NCBI RefSeq assembly: GCF_024758505.1
Contig: NZ_CP077970.1
Coordinates: 1,178,001 to 1,242,000, forward strand
From: Bradyrhizobium arachidis
Lineage (GTDB): Bacteria > Pseudomonadota > Alphaproteobacteria > Rhizobiales > Xanthobacteraceae
DNA: 64,000 bases
Direction of reading: 5' to 3'
The translations under genes and the position numbers were made by a program. This document shows, piece after piece, positions 38,284 through 48,082 of the stretch. The first letter of the stretch is position 1. Every line of letters starts with the position of its first letter. The notes under the pieces are model-generated. The model was not told where the DNA came from. It was given only the letters and a program-made list of their open reading frames with translations, and made no database searches.

Positions 38284-38394
38284 TTACAGCTCGCGGGTGA
38301 GACGATCCAACAAGTTTTTCTGCTCTCTCAAATTATCCTCAAGTCGCATATTCATCGCCGTGAGGGCGAGTGTCACTGCCCAAAAGCCGATCAT
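38284..38394 (-). CDS. Possible small membrane protein (36 aa)
   Basis: From ATG 38394 the frame gives MIGFWAVTLALTAMNMRL, then a charged helix EDNLREQKNLLDRLTREL and TAA. One hydrophobic segment plus an amphipathic coiled-coil-like tail is typical of small membrane proteins. The reading frame is open for about 25 further codons upstream without a standard start. It is too short to be sure. Confidence 0.3.
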   Translation of the reverse strand: MIGFWAVTLALTAMNMRLEDNLREQKNLLDRLTREL

Positions 38395-38512
38395 CAAGGA
38401 CCGGCCGCGCTCCCGCCCCCAACGGCTCTCTTCAGAGCCAATGTGAGGTGTTGTTCGCCTCGCCAGGTTCCAGAACCATTGTCACATTTCAGGGCGTTGT
38501 CTGATCCTCGAC

Positions 38513-39205
38513 TTAAACCAAGACGGCAGTGAAAATCAGCCCGTCCGCGAACATAAAGCGACCGCGAAGCTCACGCGTACCGCCGCAAGTATGCGGTAGG
38601 GGACGAGAAAGACGAGCCCGGAATGCATGATCATTTGCAGTAAAGGTCACCATAGCGTCCTGGAACCCCAGCCACGCCCCGGTGAGCGGAAACCACGCCT
38701 TGAAGATGCTCTCCTTGGCGCTGAAGAGCAGCCGATCCCAATGGATGTCCCCTGGGGCGCCGGTGAGCCACGATTGCTCTTCGTCGACTGCGATGTATGC
38801 TAACAGACCTGGTGGCAGCGCCTCGTCGATCTCTGCGTCAATTCCAATTGAATGATAGCTCGCGCGGAAGGCGACAGCTGCTGCGCAGAATCCCGGACAA
38901 TGCGTTATGCTCCCAACCACAGCTGGCGGCCAAAGGGGTTCACGATGTAGGCCGCTGGGGATCGGGCAAGGAGGAACGCCTAACTCGGACAACGCTGCTC
39001 TTGCACAGGCACGTCCGACCGCAAACTCATGCCTTCTCCTGTCGACGGCCGTGGCCACGGCTCCTTCTTCCGTGGGCAGGAGTTCAGCTCCGCCGTTCCA
39101 AGTACCGGGACAGGTTCGCACAACAACGTTCGACGGCAGCAGCTGACGGCTCGATCGCAAGCGCCGCCGTTCAAGACCGCTACTATAGCTGCATGACTCT
39201 TGCAC
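38513..39205 (-). CDS. Sfp/EntD-type 4'-phosphopantetheinyl transferase
   Basis: A 230-residue enzyme that transfers the phosphopantetheine arm from coenzyme A to carrier-protein serines. Motifs: VGSITHCPGFCAAAVAF (P1/P2 region), GIDAEIDEALP (Mg-binding Asp and acidic partner) and LLFSAKESIFKAWFPLTG (WxxKEA-type motif). It resembles EntD-like members. It follows the NRPS and MATE genes on the same strand, with 84 bases to the MATE stop, so it most likely primes the two carrier domains of that NRPS (Ser591 and Ser1640). Residues 1-40 are Arg/Ser-rich and an internal start is possible. Confidence 0.9.
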   Translation of the reverse strand: MQESCSYSSGLERRRLRSSRQLLPSNVVVRTCPGTWNGGAELLPTEEGAVATAVDRRRHEFAVGRACARAALSELGVPPCPIPSGLHREPLWPPAVVGSITHCPGFCAAAVAFRASYHSIGIDAEIDEALPPGLLAYIAVDEEQSWLTGAPGDIHWDRLLFSAKESIFKAWFPLTGAWLGFQDAMVTFTANDHAFRARLSRPLPHTCGGTRELRGRFMFADGLIFTAVLV

Positions 39206-39289
39206 GTTACGCTCATCACTTTCTTGGATCGCAACATCTGCCGGCCATGTGGGCTCAATGCTCTGGCCGCGATGATGTCCGTTGTCAGG

Positions 39290-40702
39290 TCAACTCGTCA
39301 TCTCGATCGCTCTTGAAGTCGGGTGACGTCGTCCGAGCTCAGCGAACTGGTTGAACATGACGAACAGCGCGATCATTCCGGCACCCAGCTCAGCGAATGC
39401 TTGACTGGCCAACAGCCCGTTGAAACCCCATATGACCGGGAATAACAGTACGGCCGGTATGAAGAGATAGCTCTGCCTCGCCAAGGACACAACCGCACTG
39501 AGGCGTGCCCTCCCGAACGACTGAAGCATGGTCGTCACGAAGCTCTGAATACCAAAAAGCCAAAAAAAGAGATGAAAGACGATACAGCTCGAGACGGCAA
39601 CTTCCGTGACCTTCTCGCTGTCGCTGAACAGCCTGACCAAAGGTCGGGCCAAAATCACAACGGTCGCAGAATATGCAACGGAAAGAACAACAGCCATGGA
39701 GAGCATGAACTTCGCAGCCTTCAATACCCGAGCAAAGTCGCGTGCGCCCCAACCGTACCCCAGGACAGCTTGAGAGCCTATGCAGAAGCCGGTGATAGGC
39801 AGTGCGCCGATCATCAGCAATCGCACAGCTATTCCCACTGCCGCGATGGAATCGTCGCCGAACGGCGCAGCAGCTCCGTACAAGAGCATAGAGGCAATGG
39901 CGGATAAAATACTGGTCATGGTCGCCGGCGCTCCTATGAGCGCGAGCTGTCTGATGCGAGCTGCTCGCAACGAGATGTGAGATATCCTGACGAGGACCAT
40001 CCGGCGTAGCTTTGTAAAATACGCGATATAGAGGCAAATAGCAGCGATCTGAGATACCAGCGTTGCCAGGGCTGCGCCTCGCACGCCGAGGTGCAGCAGG
40101 AATATGAGCACAGGATCAAGCGCGGCGTTCAGTATGAAGGCGGTCATCATCGTCCACATGCTGAATCGTGTGTTGCCTTCGGCTCGGACGATGAAGCCGT
40201 TGACGATGTTCAGAAGCATCAGGGTATATCCGAACAATATCGTCGCCGCGTAGTCGAGCGCCAGGGGCATGATGGTTGGCGTGGCCCCCAGCGTTACGAA
40301 GATCCCTCGCAGATTTAGAAGCAGAGCGGCGGTAAACATGATGCCGATCGGAGCGGCGAGCGCCAGTGCAGTACTGGCGCCACGACTCGCCTCCAGGTAC
40401 TCACCAGCGCCAAGATGACGAGATATGAACGACGCTGCTCCAACACCAACCCCTTGTCCGACCGCCGTGAGCAGGACCACGATAGGAAAGGTCATGCTGA
40501 CGGCTGCGATCGCCTGCGTGCCAAGCGCGCCAACAAAGATCGCGTTGACGACCTGCTGTAACGCGTTGATCGATAAGCCAACAATAGACGGAATGGCGAG
40601 CCGCAGGATAAGGCTCGAGAGATTGGGGTCCGATAGATCGATGTGCTGCTTCTTCTTTGGCATCGCGATCGCTCTCGACGGCAAATTCCGTTTCCGGCTC
40701 AT
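39290..40702 (-). CDS. MATE-family exporter coupled to NRPS
   Basis: A 470-residue inner-membrane protein with twelve hydrophobic helices in two halves (LAIPSIVGLSINALQQVVNA begins the first; LIGAPATMTSILSAIASML the second), of the DinF/NorM-like MATE type. Its ATG overlaps the NRPS stop as ATGA, so the two are translated together. This strongly suggests export of the NRPS product. It is only distantly similar to the MATE protein at 7085-8554. The first 14 residues are basic; ATG at residue 14 is an alternative start. Confidence 0.92.
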   Translation of the reverse strand: MSRKRNLPSRAIAMPKKKQHIDLSDPNLSSLILRLAIPSIVGLSINALQQVVNAIFVGALGTQAIAAVSMTFPIVVLLTAVGQGVGVGAASFISRHLGAGEYLEASRGASTALALAAPIGIMFTAALLLNLRGIFVTLGATPTIMPLALDYAATILFGYTLMLLNIVNGFIVRAEGNTRFSMWTMMTAFILNAALDPVLIFLLHLGVRGAALATLVSQIAAICLYIAYFTKLRRMVLVRISHISLRAARIRQLALIGAPATMTSILSAIASMLLYGAAAPFGDDSIAAVGIAVRLLMIGALPITGFCIGSQAVLGYGWGARDFARVLKAAKFMLSMAVVLSVAYSATVVILARPLVRLFSDSEKVTEVAVSSCIVFHLFFWLFGIQSFVTTMLQSFGRARLSAVVSLARQSYLFIPAVLLFPVIWGFNGLLASQAFAELGAGMIALFVMFNQFAELGRRHPTSRAIEMTS

Positions 40703-43700
40703 TCATGGATGAAGGTGTCGCCAGTCTTTCCGAATTCGCTGATCGTCTGCAACAGCTCCTGTCGCAACACCGTGCAAAGATTGCGGGTCACCTCATAACC
40801 CACTTGGGTCGGATTATATCTCGTTTCGATCTGTAGATGGCCGGCTTCATAGCCGACGCTGAACCAGAAGAGGTAGTTCACTCCTGCTTCATCCATCTCT
40901 TTGCCGATCCAGAGTGGAGAAGGGTCCTTGGCTAGGAAGTGCCGTGGAAAATGGCGCTGCAAACCAACTCGGTAATTCAATCCAATTCGGGGTAAGGGCA
41001 GGCGATTGATCCGGCTCCGCACGGCGGGATCTCGGTTCAGGAATTTCATGGCGCGAAAGCCTATTGCGCTGCGCGGCAGGGCATTGCGCTGGCGATAAAT
41101 TGAACGAGCACGATCGGGCCTGGGCTCCGTTCCCGTGAGAGCCAAGGGAAGCGGAACGATCTCGCTGATAACGCCGATAATCTGAGATGGATCGAGATCA
41201 TCAAACAGCCGACCTCGGGTGGAGGTGAGGCTATCAATCCAGAGCGAATAGCTGCCGAAAACCTGTCCAAAGGCGCCGGATATGGCGGCAAGGAACACAT
41301 CAAAGTCCTGACAATGCACCGATCTGGCCGCAATATTGAGGAGACGAGCTGTCGCTTCCTTGTCAATCTCCAGATAGTACTTGGCCTGATCTTCCCAAAG
41401 GGACCGGCAAGCTGCTTCATTCAAGCGACCTTCAAGGCCTGCATAGTGAAGCTCTCTTGCGGTCACTTCCGAAAAGCTCGCAGCCCCCGATGAAGTGTCG
41501 CTGATATGTAAATCGAACTGATGGTAGTCAATCCCCTCCCAGTATGAGAGTTCAGCTGGCGCTTCGCTGTTCGCGTAGTGCTCAAGGCGCTTCAACCATG
41601 GGGAGAGCATTTGTATGTTCTCGGGACCCGTCACGGCGTGGCCCGAGGCAAGTGCGTTGTACGCCGCATCCATTGCTTCCAGGAACAGTCGATAGCCTAT
41701 CCCGTCCGCTACAAAATGATGCAAAAGGAAGAGCAGATGGTAATCGCCGCTTTCCGAGGTGCGGAACGCCGCGACGTTAACAAGAGGCGTCTGGCCGTCA
41801 AACCGAAACATATGTTGACGTCTGGCTGAGATGCTCTCGATTGCCTTACGCTGTTCTAGGCCGGTCATTCCGACAAGATCGATCTCCTCCACGAGGCGTT
41901 CAGCCACGGAAGGTCCAATTGTCACACGTAGACCATCGTCGGTTCGGGCAATGCGGAGTCTGAGGCCTTCGTGCCTATCCATGACATGGGCAAGGGCATG
42001 CTCGAGAATTCGAATATTCAGTAGTCCGCGGGGCAAGAAGAAAAGATCGCCGATGTTGAAATGCTCATCGAAGCCGGCGAGACGGTTCCAAGATGAGATG
42101 GCGGGGGTGACTGGCAATGAGCTGTCCCCCGAAGGGAAGGTATCGGGTGTAGCCGCCGCGCCGTCTGCCGCTAATTCCCTGATGGTCGGTGTTCGATAAA
42201 GTTGGTCGACAGTGAGAGTCAGCCCGGCTTTGCGCGCCAGCGTGACGCAGCGCACGCTCAGAAGAGAGTTTCCGCCGATATCAAAGAAGTTTTGATCGAT
42301 TCCGACCCACTTGGCGCCCAATAGATCCTGCCAGATCGTAGCAAGAATATGCTCCTCCCTCGTGCGGGGCTTAGCAGATGGGCCGGGCCCGACCTCGCGG
42401 TAAGGAACGGACGACAGGCGAGCACGATCTATCTTTCCGCTCGCTGTAACGGGGATACTGTCAACCAAACGGAAGGCGGCAGGAATCATATAGGACGGCA
42501 ATGTTTGGCGCAGGTGGGTGACAATATCTCCAGAGCTCAGACTGTCGCGAGCCGGAACCACGCTAGCGGTCAAGCGACGATGATCCTCTATGCCGTCCGC
42601 GACGACCGCGGCCTTTGCGATTGCCGGGTGAGACTCAAGGGCCGTTTCGACCTCCTCTAGCTCGATACGAAAGCCCCGTACCTTGATCTGGTTGTCCGAT
42701 CGGCCGCAAATCTCGAGAAGGCCGCCGGTTGAGATGCGTGCGATATCGCCACTTCGATAAAGAATGCTGTATTGTCCGTCATCATACGGATTGGGCACAA
42801 AACAGCGGTTGGTCCGATCTTGATCCCGCCAGTACCCAGTACTCACGCAGCGTCCCGCGATGCAGAGTTCGCCGGCGGCTCCGACAGGGGCTCTCTTCAA
42901 CTGGGCATCGAGCACGTAGAGTTTGACGTTATCGATTGCGCGCCCCACGGGGACGAGCGAAGAGCCGTTGTCGGCATCCGATGTTTCGTAGATTGCGGCA
43001 TTCGACGCGCATTCTGTAGCACCATAGAAGTTCCACAACGGCACGTCCGGGAAATGCGTACGCCAGCGAACGGGGAGCCAGGCAGGCATCGGTTCGGCGC
43101 TGCTTGTGACCAACCGCAAGGCGGTTGGTCGCGGGTGTCGCTCCTGGGAAGCAATGAGGCCGGACAGGAGTGGGGGCGAGGCAAATAAGTGTGTCACGCG
43201 ATGTCTTACCAACATGCACAATAATAGCTCTGGATCCAGCAACTGCTCTTGGGTCAGGATCAGCGCGGGCACACCTCTTAGAAGCCCCCCAAAGTACTCC
43301 CAAGCGGACGCAACAAGGGATGCGGACTTCTGGATAACCATCACATCGGTACTGTTGAAGCGAAAGCTTCGCCACATCCAGTTCAGTCGATTGAGAATTG
43401 CCGATTCCGGTATCAGAACCCCCTTGGCCCTCCCGGTCGAGGACGACGTGTATATAAGGCTCGCAATTCCCTGATCGGATGATTTGTCGCTGCGCTCAAA
43501 ATCGTACGCGGGCGCGTCGCACTCTTCGAGGTTCAATAGACAAATCGACGGCATGTCAAAACCAAGGTCAGCGGCATTTGCGTGAACCAGCAGCTTTGCC
43601 TGAGTATCTCGCAGGATATGTTCGATCCGATGACGCGGATAATCCGGCGATATTGGGACAACAATGGACTGCAAGGCTCGCGCCGCAAGAAAAACAGCGG

Positions 43701-46700
43701 CCATGTCAGGCGACCGGTCGACCAGCATAGCGACCATATCGCCAGCCCCCACGTCGGAAGCCTGCAGCAACGACCTGATGGCTGTTACGCGCTCGCGCAA
43801 TTGGCCGAATGTGATCTCACCGAAATCACCGAAATATGCCACCTGGCTGCGATTGGAGACGCTGATCTGATCGAACGCTTCGACAAGCGGACATTCAGCC
43901 TCATATGGCTGCGCCGAGCCATCCAGCGAGTCCAGCATAGTGACGTCTGACACGCTGAGGCAGCTCAGGTCTTTAATGGGCGCAAGCGGCTTCTCGACGC
44001 AGGCTGCAATCAGACAGCGCAAATTGTCGGCCATCCGGACAATCAGATCGCTGGAAAATATACCCTCAGCATACGCCAGCTGGAGGGCAATTTCATCGTT
44101 CTGATCTTGTGCGTACAATGTCAGATCAAATTTTACATAGCCGGTCTCATATTCGCGAAATGTCAGATCCAACTCATGTTGGCCAAGTGGCTCCGCGGCC
44201 TCGGAATACATGTTGAACATGACCTGGAAGATCGGTGAGCGTCCGGCCTCGCGATGTAGCCGGATATCCCTTACCATCCAGCCGAACGGATATGCTGAAT
44301 TTGCGATGGCATCGCTGACCAGGTCCTGGATGCGTAAAGCATGAACCGCAAACGACTGGCCGACATCGATCGCGGTGCGGATTGGCAGCATATTGAGGAA
44401 GAAGCCAACAATGTCGGTGCTGCCAGGTTGATCCCGTACGACGTGCGGTGTGCCAACGATAATATCGTCCTGACCGCTATACATCTTCAGCAGCAGCTTG
44501 AAGCATGCGAGGAGTGTTGTCGATGTGGTGCACCTATGTCGCCGCGCAAACTCCCGTACCTGATTGGAGAGATCGCTGCCAAGAAGTACCGCATGCGAGG
44601 CGCCGCGGTGCGAATTTGTCTGCGGCCGCGCTTTTCCCGTTCCAAGCGAAAGCACTGGCGGATCATCACCAATCTGACGACGCCAATAGCTACGTTGGTT
44701 GGCCAGCGTCTCCGGAGTCACGTGTTGCTTTTCCCAGAGAGCGTAGGTCGAGAGCGACGCGCGGTTCTCTGGCAAAAACGCAGCCGCATCTACGCACCGT
44801 TGTCGAAGGTCCCTGATTAGAACAGAGATCGACCAGGCGTCGATGATAATTTCGTGAGCGGTGATCAGTATGAGATGGTTGTCAGAGCCAAAACGGATCA
44901 TGCGCGCGCGAAACAGATGGCCTTGGCTGAGATCAAAGCTTCCGTTCAGCTCTGTGCGCCGTAACTCTGCGATCAGCTCCTCACCTTCCTGCGCCGTGAG
45001 ATGAGACGCGTCAGTCAATTCAAGACTTGCACGTTGCGGAGCATCAAAAAGCTGAACCGGACCGTCCTCGTCGATAAAGCGGGCCGATAGTGCCTGATGG
45101 GAATGAACGACATCGGTCCAGGCGCGATTGAACGCGGCCAGATCGATGATTCCCCTTATTCGCAGGCCGCCCTGGATGACGTAGTCCCTGGCAGACGGAT
45201 CAAGCTGCGAGAGAAACCATAGGTGCTCCTGAACTCGCGTCAGAGGCGATCGCAAAAGCTTTCCGTAGGTCGGGGCTATGCACGGTTTGGAGTCGAATCG
45301 GGCCGAGATCGAAGCGGCGAGAGATCGGATCGTTCCATTCAGCACCAGCCTGAAATCCGTTTTCACTCCGAGTTGGGTCTGCAACTGGCTCAATATGAGC
45401 ATTGCCCGGAGCGAGTCTCCGCCGAGGCTTATGAATTGGTCATTCACGCCAATGTTCTCAATACGCAAAACGGCGGACCAAATTTGACACAGCTGGGCTT
45501 CAAGTCCTGTTTGCGGTTCTTCGAATGGCGTCGGCAATGCAGGGCGAACACTGGTCGGGTCCGGCAATGCTCCAAAATCGACCTTTCCGTTTCTGGTGAG
45601 CGGAATACGGCCGACGTGGATGATCCTCTCTGGCAGCATGTAGGTGGGAAGCGCTTCGGCAAGAAAGTTCCGAAGCTCGCCTTCCGTCAGTTCAGCCGGA
45701 GCTGATACATACGCGATGAGTCGTCTCGATCCGGTGGCACCCTCGACCCCGGTTATGTCTCTCGCCATAAGCTTTACGCCTGCGCAGACGGAGGCGACCG
45801 CGACGGCGCCACGTACCGAATGATGAGCGGAGAGGCGGGCCTCGAGTTCTCCCAGCTCAATTCTGTGCCCGCGGATTTTGACCTGACGGTCCCTTCGACC
45901 GAGACATTCCAAAAGGCCATCGGAACGAACGCGCCCGAGATCACCGGTCCTGTATAGACGCCTGAGCGGCGGGTCGTTTGAGAACGGGTTTGGCACAAAG
46001 GCTTCATTGGTGCGGACATCGTCATTGACGTAACCAGCGGCGACACCAACGCCGCTAACACATATTTCGCCGACCTCTCCCGTGTTGCACAGCCGCGATC
46101 CCTCGGCGACATAAACCTCAAGGTTAGAAATCGGCTTGCCGATCGGCACATAAAGGTCAGCCAGCGCAGGCGGTACGGAAACCAGATGATGTGTAACGCC
46201 GTCCGCGCACTCGGTTGGCCCGTAGTGGTTGAGAATGGGAACCCGGGGATACAAGGCAAGCCACGAGCGCGCCAGTCCGGGTGTTAGAGGCTCTCCGACC
46301 GTAGAGATGATCCGCAAACTGTCCAGAGCTCGCTCAGCCGCCGCTAGCGACTGCAGATGTTCAATAAATATTGCAAGCATCGACGGAACGAATTGAACAA
46401 CCGTCACGCCGTACCCTTGAATTGCTTTGAGAAGGGATGCTGGCGATTTCAGTGTCGCATCATCAAGGATCGCGATACAGCCTCCGACGCAAAGCCCGGC
46501 CAGAAGCTGCCACAACGAGATGTCAAAGCAGTGCGATGCCGTCTGCGCGATGCAATCCGTCCGAGTGAGGGCTAGGGCATTAGATTTTTCCGCCAGATGA
46601 TTGTTTAGGGCTGCGCGCTCGATCATTGCGCCCTTAGGCAGGCCCGTCGAACCAGACGTAAACAGAATGTAGGCGAGTCCATCCTCGTTCGAGGACGGCA

Positions 46701-47184
46701 CGACAGACGAAGTCTGGCCATGTCGTAACGCGGCCTCTATCGGCATGAATTGCGTGGCGCCTTTGCTATTCGCCTGTGACAGGCTGGGCGAATCCAGCTG
46801 GTGTGGGCCAATAATCAAAGCGCAGCGGCTCTGCTCGATCATGAATGATGTACGCGAAGCCGGTAACGATGGATCGAGCGGCAGGTACGTTGATGCCGCC
46901 TTCAAAATTGCGACGACCGCCGTCGCCCAGTCGAGGTCCCGCTCACCCCAATAGCCGACGACCGCGCCCTGAGCGCCATGCTCTCGTAATGTCCTTGCGA
47001 GGGCATCCGATCTTGATCGCAGCGCTTTGTAGGTGAGTTCGCCTGCGCCGACCCTCAGCGCAACCCTCTCCGGATCCGATCTTGCAATGCGATCGATCGC
47101 CATGATCGCGTCGATCGGCCGACATTCCACAAACCGATTCTTGCCGGATCGATCCTCGGTAGCCATAGGTGTCACGCCATTCAT
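40699..47184 (-). CDS. Dimodular non-ribosomal peptide synthetase (A-T-C-A-T-E-like)
   Basis: A 2161-residue synthetase. A1 about 25-540 (FTSGSTGLPKG at 175-185, YGPTECA, Lys534). T1 Ser591 in LGGDSL. C about 645-1070, with the active motif AHEIIIDAW (His777, Asp782) instead of HHxxxDG. A2 about 1095-1590 (YTSSSTGRAKG, FYGATECA, Lys1584). T2 Ser1640 in IGGNSL. The C-terminal domain from about 1690 has HHFVADG (1822-1828), DDLDPSQIIG and LNYRVG, which align with epimerisation domains, but the EGHGRE glutamate is missing. There is no thioesterase or reductase, so release is unclear. The product would be a dipeptide-sized compound. A2 has Val1291 where amino-acid-binding pockets have Asp. Coupled to MATE and PPTase; sigma-54/NifA sites upstream. 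Confidence 0.95.
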   Translation of the reverse strand: MNGVTPMATEDRSGKNRFVECRPIDAIMAIDRIARSDPERVALRVGAGELTYKALRSRSDALARTLREHGAQGAVVGYWGERDLDWATAVVAILKAASTYLPLDPSLPASRTSFMIEQSRCALIIGPHQLDSPSLSQANSKGATQFMPIEAALRHGQTSSVVPSSNEDGLAYILFTSGSTGLPKGAMIERAALNNHLAEKSNALALTRTDCIAQTASHCFDISLWQLLAGLCVGGCIAILDDATLKSPASLLKAIQGYGVTVVQFVPSMLAIFIEHLQSLAAAERALDSLRIISTVGEPLTPGLARSWLALYPRVPILNHYGPTECADGVTHHLVSVPPALADLYVPIGKPISNLEVYVAEGSRLCNTGEVGEICVSGVGVAAGYVNDDVRTNEAFVPNPFSNDPPLRRLYRTGDLGRVRSDGLLECLGRRDRQVKIRGHRIELGELEARLSAHHSVRGAVAVASVCAGVKLMARDITGVEGATGSRRLIAYVSAPAELTEGELRNFLAEALPTYMLPERIIHVGRIPLTRNGKVDFGALPDPTSVRPALPTPFEEPQTGLEAQLCQIWSAVLRIENIGVNDQFISLGGDSLRAMLILSQLQTQLGVKTDFRLVLNGTIRSLAASISARFDSKPCIAPTYGKLLRSPLTRVQEHLWFLSQLDPSARDYVIQGGLRIRGIIDLAAFNRAWTDVVHSHQALSARFIDEDGPVQLFDAPQRASLELTDASHLTAQEGEELIAELRRTELNGSFDLSQGHLFRARMIRFGSDNHLILITAHEIIIDAWSISVLIRDLRQRCVDAAAFLPENRASLSTYALWEKQHVTPETLANQRSYWRRQIGDDPPVLSLGTGKARPQTNSHRGASHAVLLGSDLSNQVREFARRHRCTTSTTLLACFKLLLKMYSGQDDIIVGTPHVVRDQPGSTDIVGFFLNMLPIRTAIDVGQSFAVHALRIQDLVSDAIANSAYPFGWMVRDIRLHREAGRSPIFQVMFNMYSEAAEPLGQHELDLTFREYETGYVKFDLTLYAQDQNDEIALQLAYAEGIFSSDLIVRMADNLRCLIAACVEKPLAPIKDLSCLSVSDVTMLDSLDGSAQPYEAECPLVEAFDQISVSNRSQVAYFGDFGEITFGQLRERVTAIRSLLQASDVGAGDMVAMLVDRSPDMAAVFLAARALQSIVVPISPDYPRHRIEHILRDTQAKLLVHANAADLGFDMPSICLLNLEECDAPAYDFERSDKSSDQGIASLIYTSSSTGRAKGVLIPESAILNRLNWMWRSFRFNSTDVMVIQKSASLVASAWEYFGGLLRGVPALILTQEQLLDPELLLCMLVRHRVTHLFASPPLLSGLIASQERHPRPTALRLVTSSAEPMPAWLPVRWRTHFPDVPLWNFYGATECASNAAIYETSDADNGSSLVPVGRAIDNVKLYVLDAQLKRAPVGAAGELCIAGRCVSTGYWRDQDRTNRCFVPNPYDDGQYSILYRSGDIARISTGGLLEICGRSDNQIKVRGFRIELEEVETALESHPAIAKAAVVADGIEDHRRLTASVVPARDSLSSGDIVTHLRQTLPSYMIPAAFRLVDSIPVTASGKIDRARLSSVPYREVGPGPSAKPRTREEHILATIWQDLLGAKWVGIDQNFFDIGGNSLLSVRCVTLARKAGLTLTVDQLYRTPTIRELAADGAAATPDTFPSGDSSLPVTPAISSWNRLAGFDEHFNIGDLFFLPRGLLNIRILEHALAHVMDRHEGLRLRIARTDDGLRVTIGPSVAERLVEEIDLVGMTGLEQRKAIESISARRQHMFRFDGQTPLVNVAAFRTSESGDYHLLFLLHHFVADGIGYRLFLEAMDAAYNALASGHAVTGPENIQMLSPWLKRLEHYANSEAPAELSYWEGIDYHQFDLHISDTSSGAASFSEVTARELHYAGLEGRLNEAACRSLWEDQAKYYLEIDKEATARLLNIAARSVHCQDFDVFLAAISGAFGQVFGSYSLWIDSLTSTRGRLFDDLDPSQIIGVISEIVPLPLALTGTEPRPDRARSIYRQRNALPRSAIGFRAMKFLNRDPAVRSRINRLPLPRIGLNYRVGLQRHFPRHFLAKDPSPLWIGKEMDEAGVNYLFWFSVGYEAGHLQIETRYNPTQVGYEVTRNLCTVLRQELLQTISEFGKTGDTFIHE

Positions 47185-47280
47185 CGCTTTGTGCGGCCCT
47201 TAAACTACAAATTGTTGGGAGTCCATCGATGCCCGCCGGAAGTGATCGACGCTCGGTGAACTGAACCCTCACCAGCTCTC

Positions 47281-47297
47281 AGCATCAGACGTGCCAA
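47281..47297 (-). promoter_or_regulatory. Sigma-54 -24/-12 promoter of NRPS operon
   Basis: The minus strand reads TTGGCACGTCTGATGCT. The -24 block TTGGCACG is perfect and the GG-N10-GC spacing is correct; the -12 block is ATGCT instead of TTGCT. The predicted start lies about 85 bases before the NRPS ATG at 47184. Confidence 0.75.
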
Positions 47298-47358
47298 CTT
47301 TGCCAAAGACGGATTCGTATGCTTTGCGTCGGCCAGGGCGGGGGCCTCGCGTGTTCAT

Positions 47359-47374
47359 TGTCTGGCCCCGAACA
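47359..47374. promoter_or_regulatory. NifA-type upstream activator sequence
   Basis: TGTCTGGCCCCGAACA fits TGT-N10-ACA exactly. It lies about 62-93 bases upstream of the sigma-54 promoter on the side expected for the minus-strand NRPS operon, the usual position for NifA binding. A lone TGT-N10-ACA occurs by chance; its pairing with a -24/-12 promoter is what gives weight. Confidence 0.65.
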
Positions 47375-48082
47375 TAACCGTCTTCAATCGAACGCGGTCA
47401 TGTTAGATCATTGCCGATCAATCCCGACTGGATAGGGCGACGGAATGAACACCTCGTCGTTTGCATCAAAAGCGAATATGGCCGAGCGCAGATGGCGCGA
47501 GTCACCCTTCGCGCTATGACCACTCGACCATACCCCTTCGATCTCGCCTCTTCATCGCGGCAAAGGTGGGCGACAATTTATCGGCGTGAATACAGCGCGT
47601 TAGCGTCGAGGATACATTTTGAGCTGTCACTGGTTCCGCGCTCGCTTCGAGCTCGAAAACGGCTGCCCCCCGACCGATCGGGACGTCTGCCCGGAGGCGA
47701 TGCGCACTGGTGGCATCTGGATGGAGGCCACGTTCACTCATGCCGATCTCGCCGCGCGATGCCATCAGCAGCTTGCGAACGGCCCCGCCTCGACCTTGTA
47801 TTTGCAAAGATCAGCTCGCGCGACCGCAGCCGGACGAACGTGCGGTTTCATAGCGCTCCTGCTCCCGATTGCGTGGAGAGCAGGATGGTGCGGACCGGAC
47901 GTCATGATCCAACAAAGCGCCGAAGTTCTTCCAGATCACCGGCCGGGTCGTGGTGATAGGGATTTGAATAGAGCAAGAAGCTGATTGAGGACTGCAGCTC
48001 ACTCGCTGTGGCGCCTTAGAGGCCGCAACCTCTGGCTAGACCAGTTCGCCGTTTCAGCATGCGAAGCGTCTCCGAATTCCGC
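47375..48082. other. No supported gene
   Basis: Open frames on both strands (for example 47411-47956) are Arg/Ser/Pro-rich and look like non-coding GC-rich frames. No motif or binding site is seen. Confidence 0.45.

Noticed and set aside
47411..47956. A 181-codon frame upstream of the NRPS operon
   Set aside because: Composition is Arg/Ser/Pro-rich as in non-coding GC-rich frames; overlapping frames on both strands are equally open.
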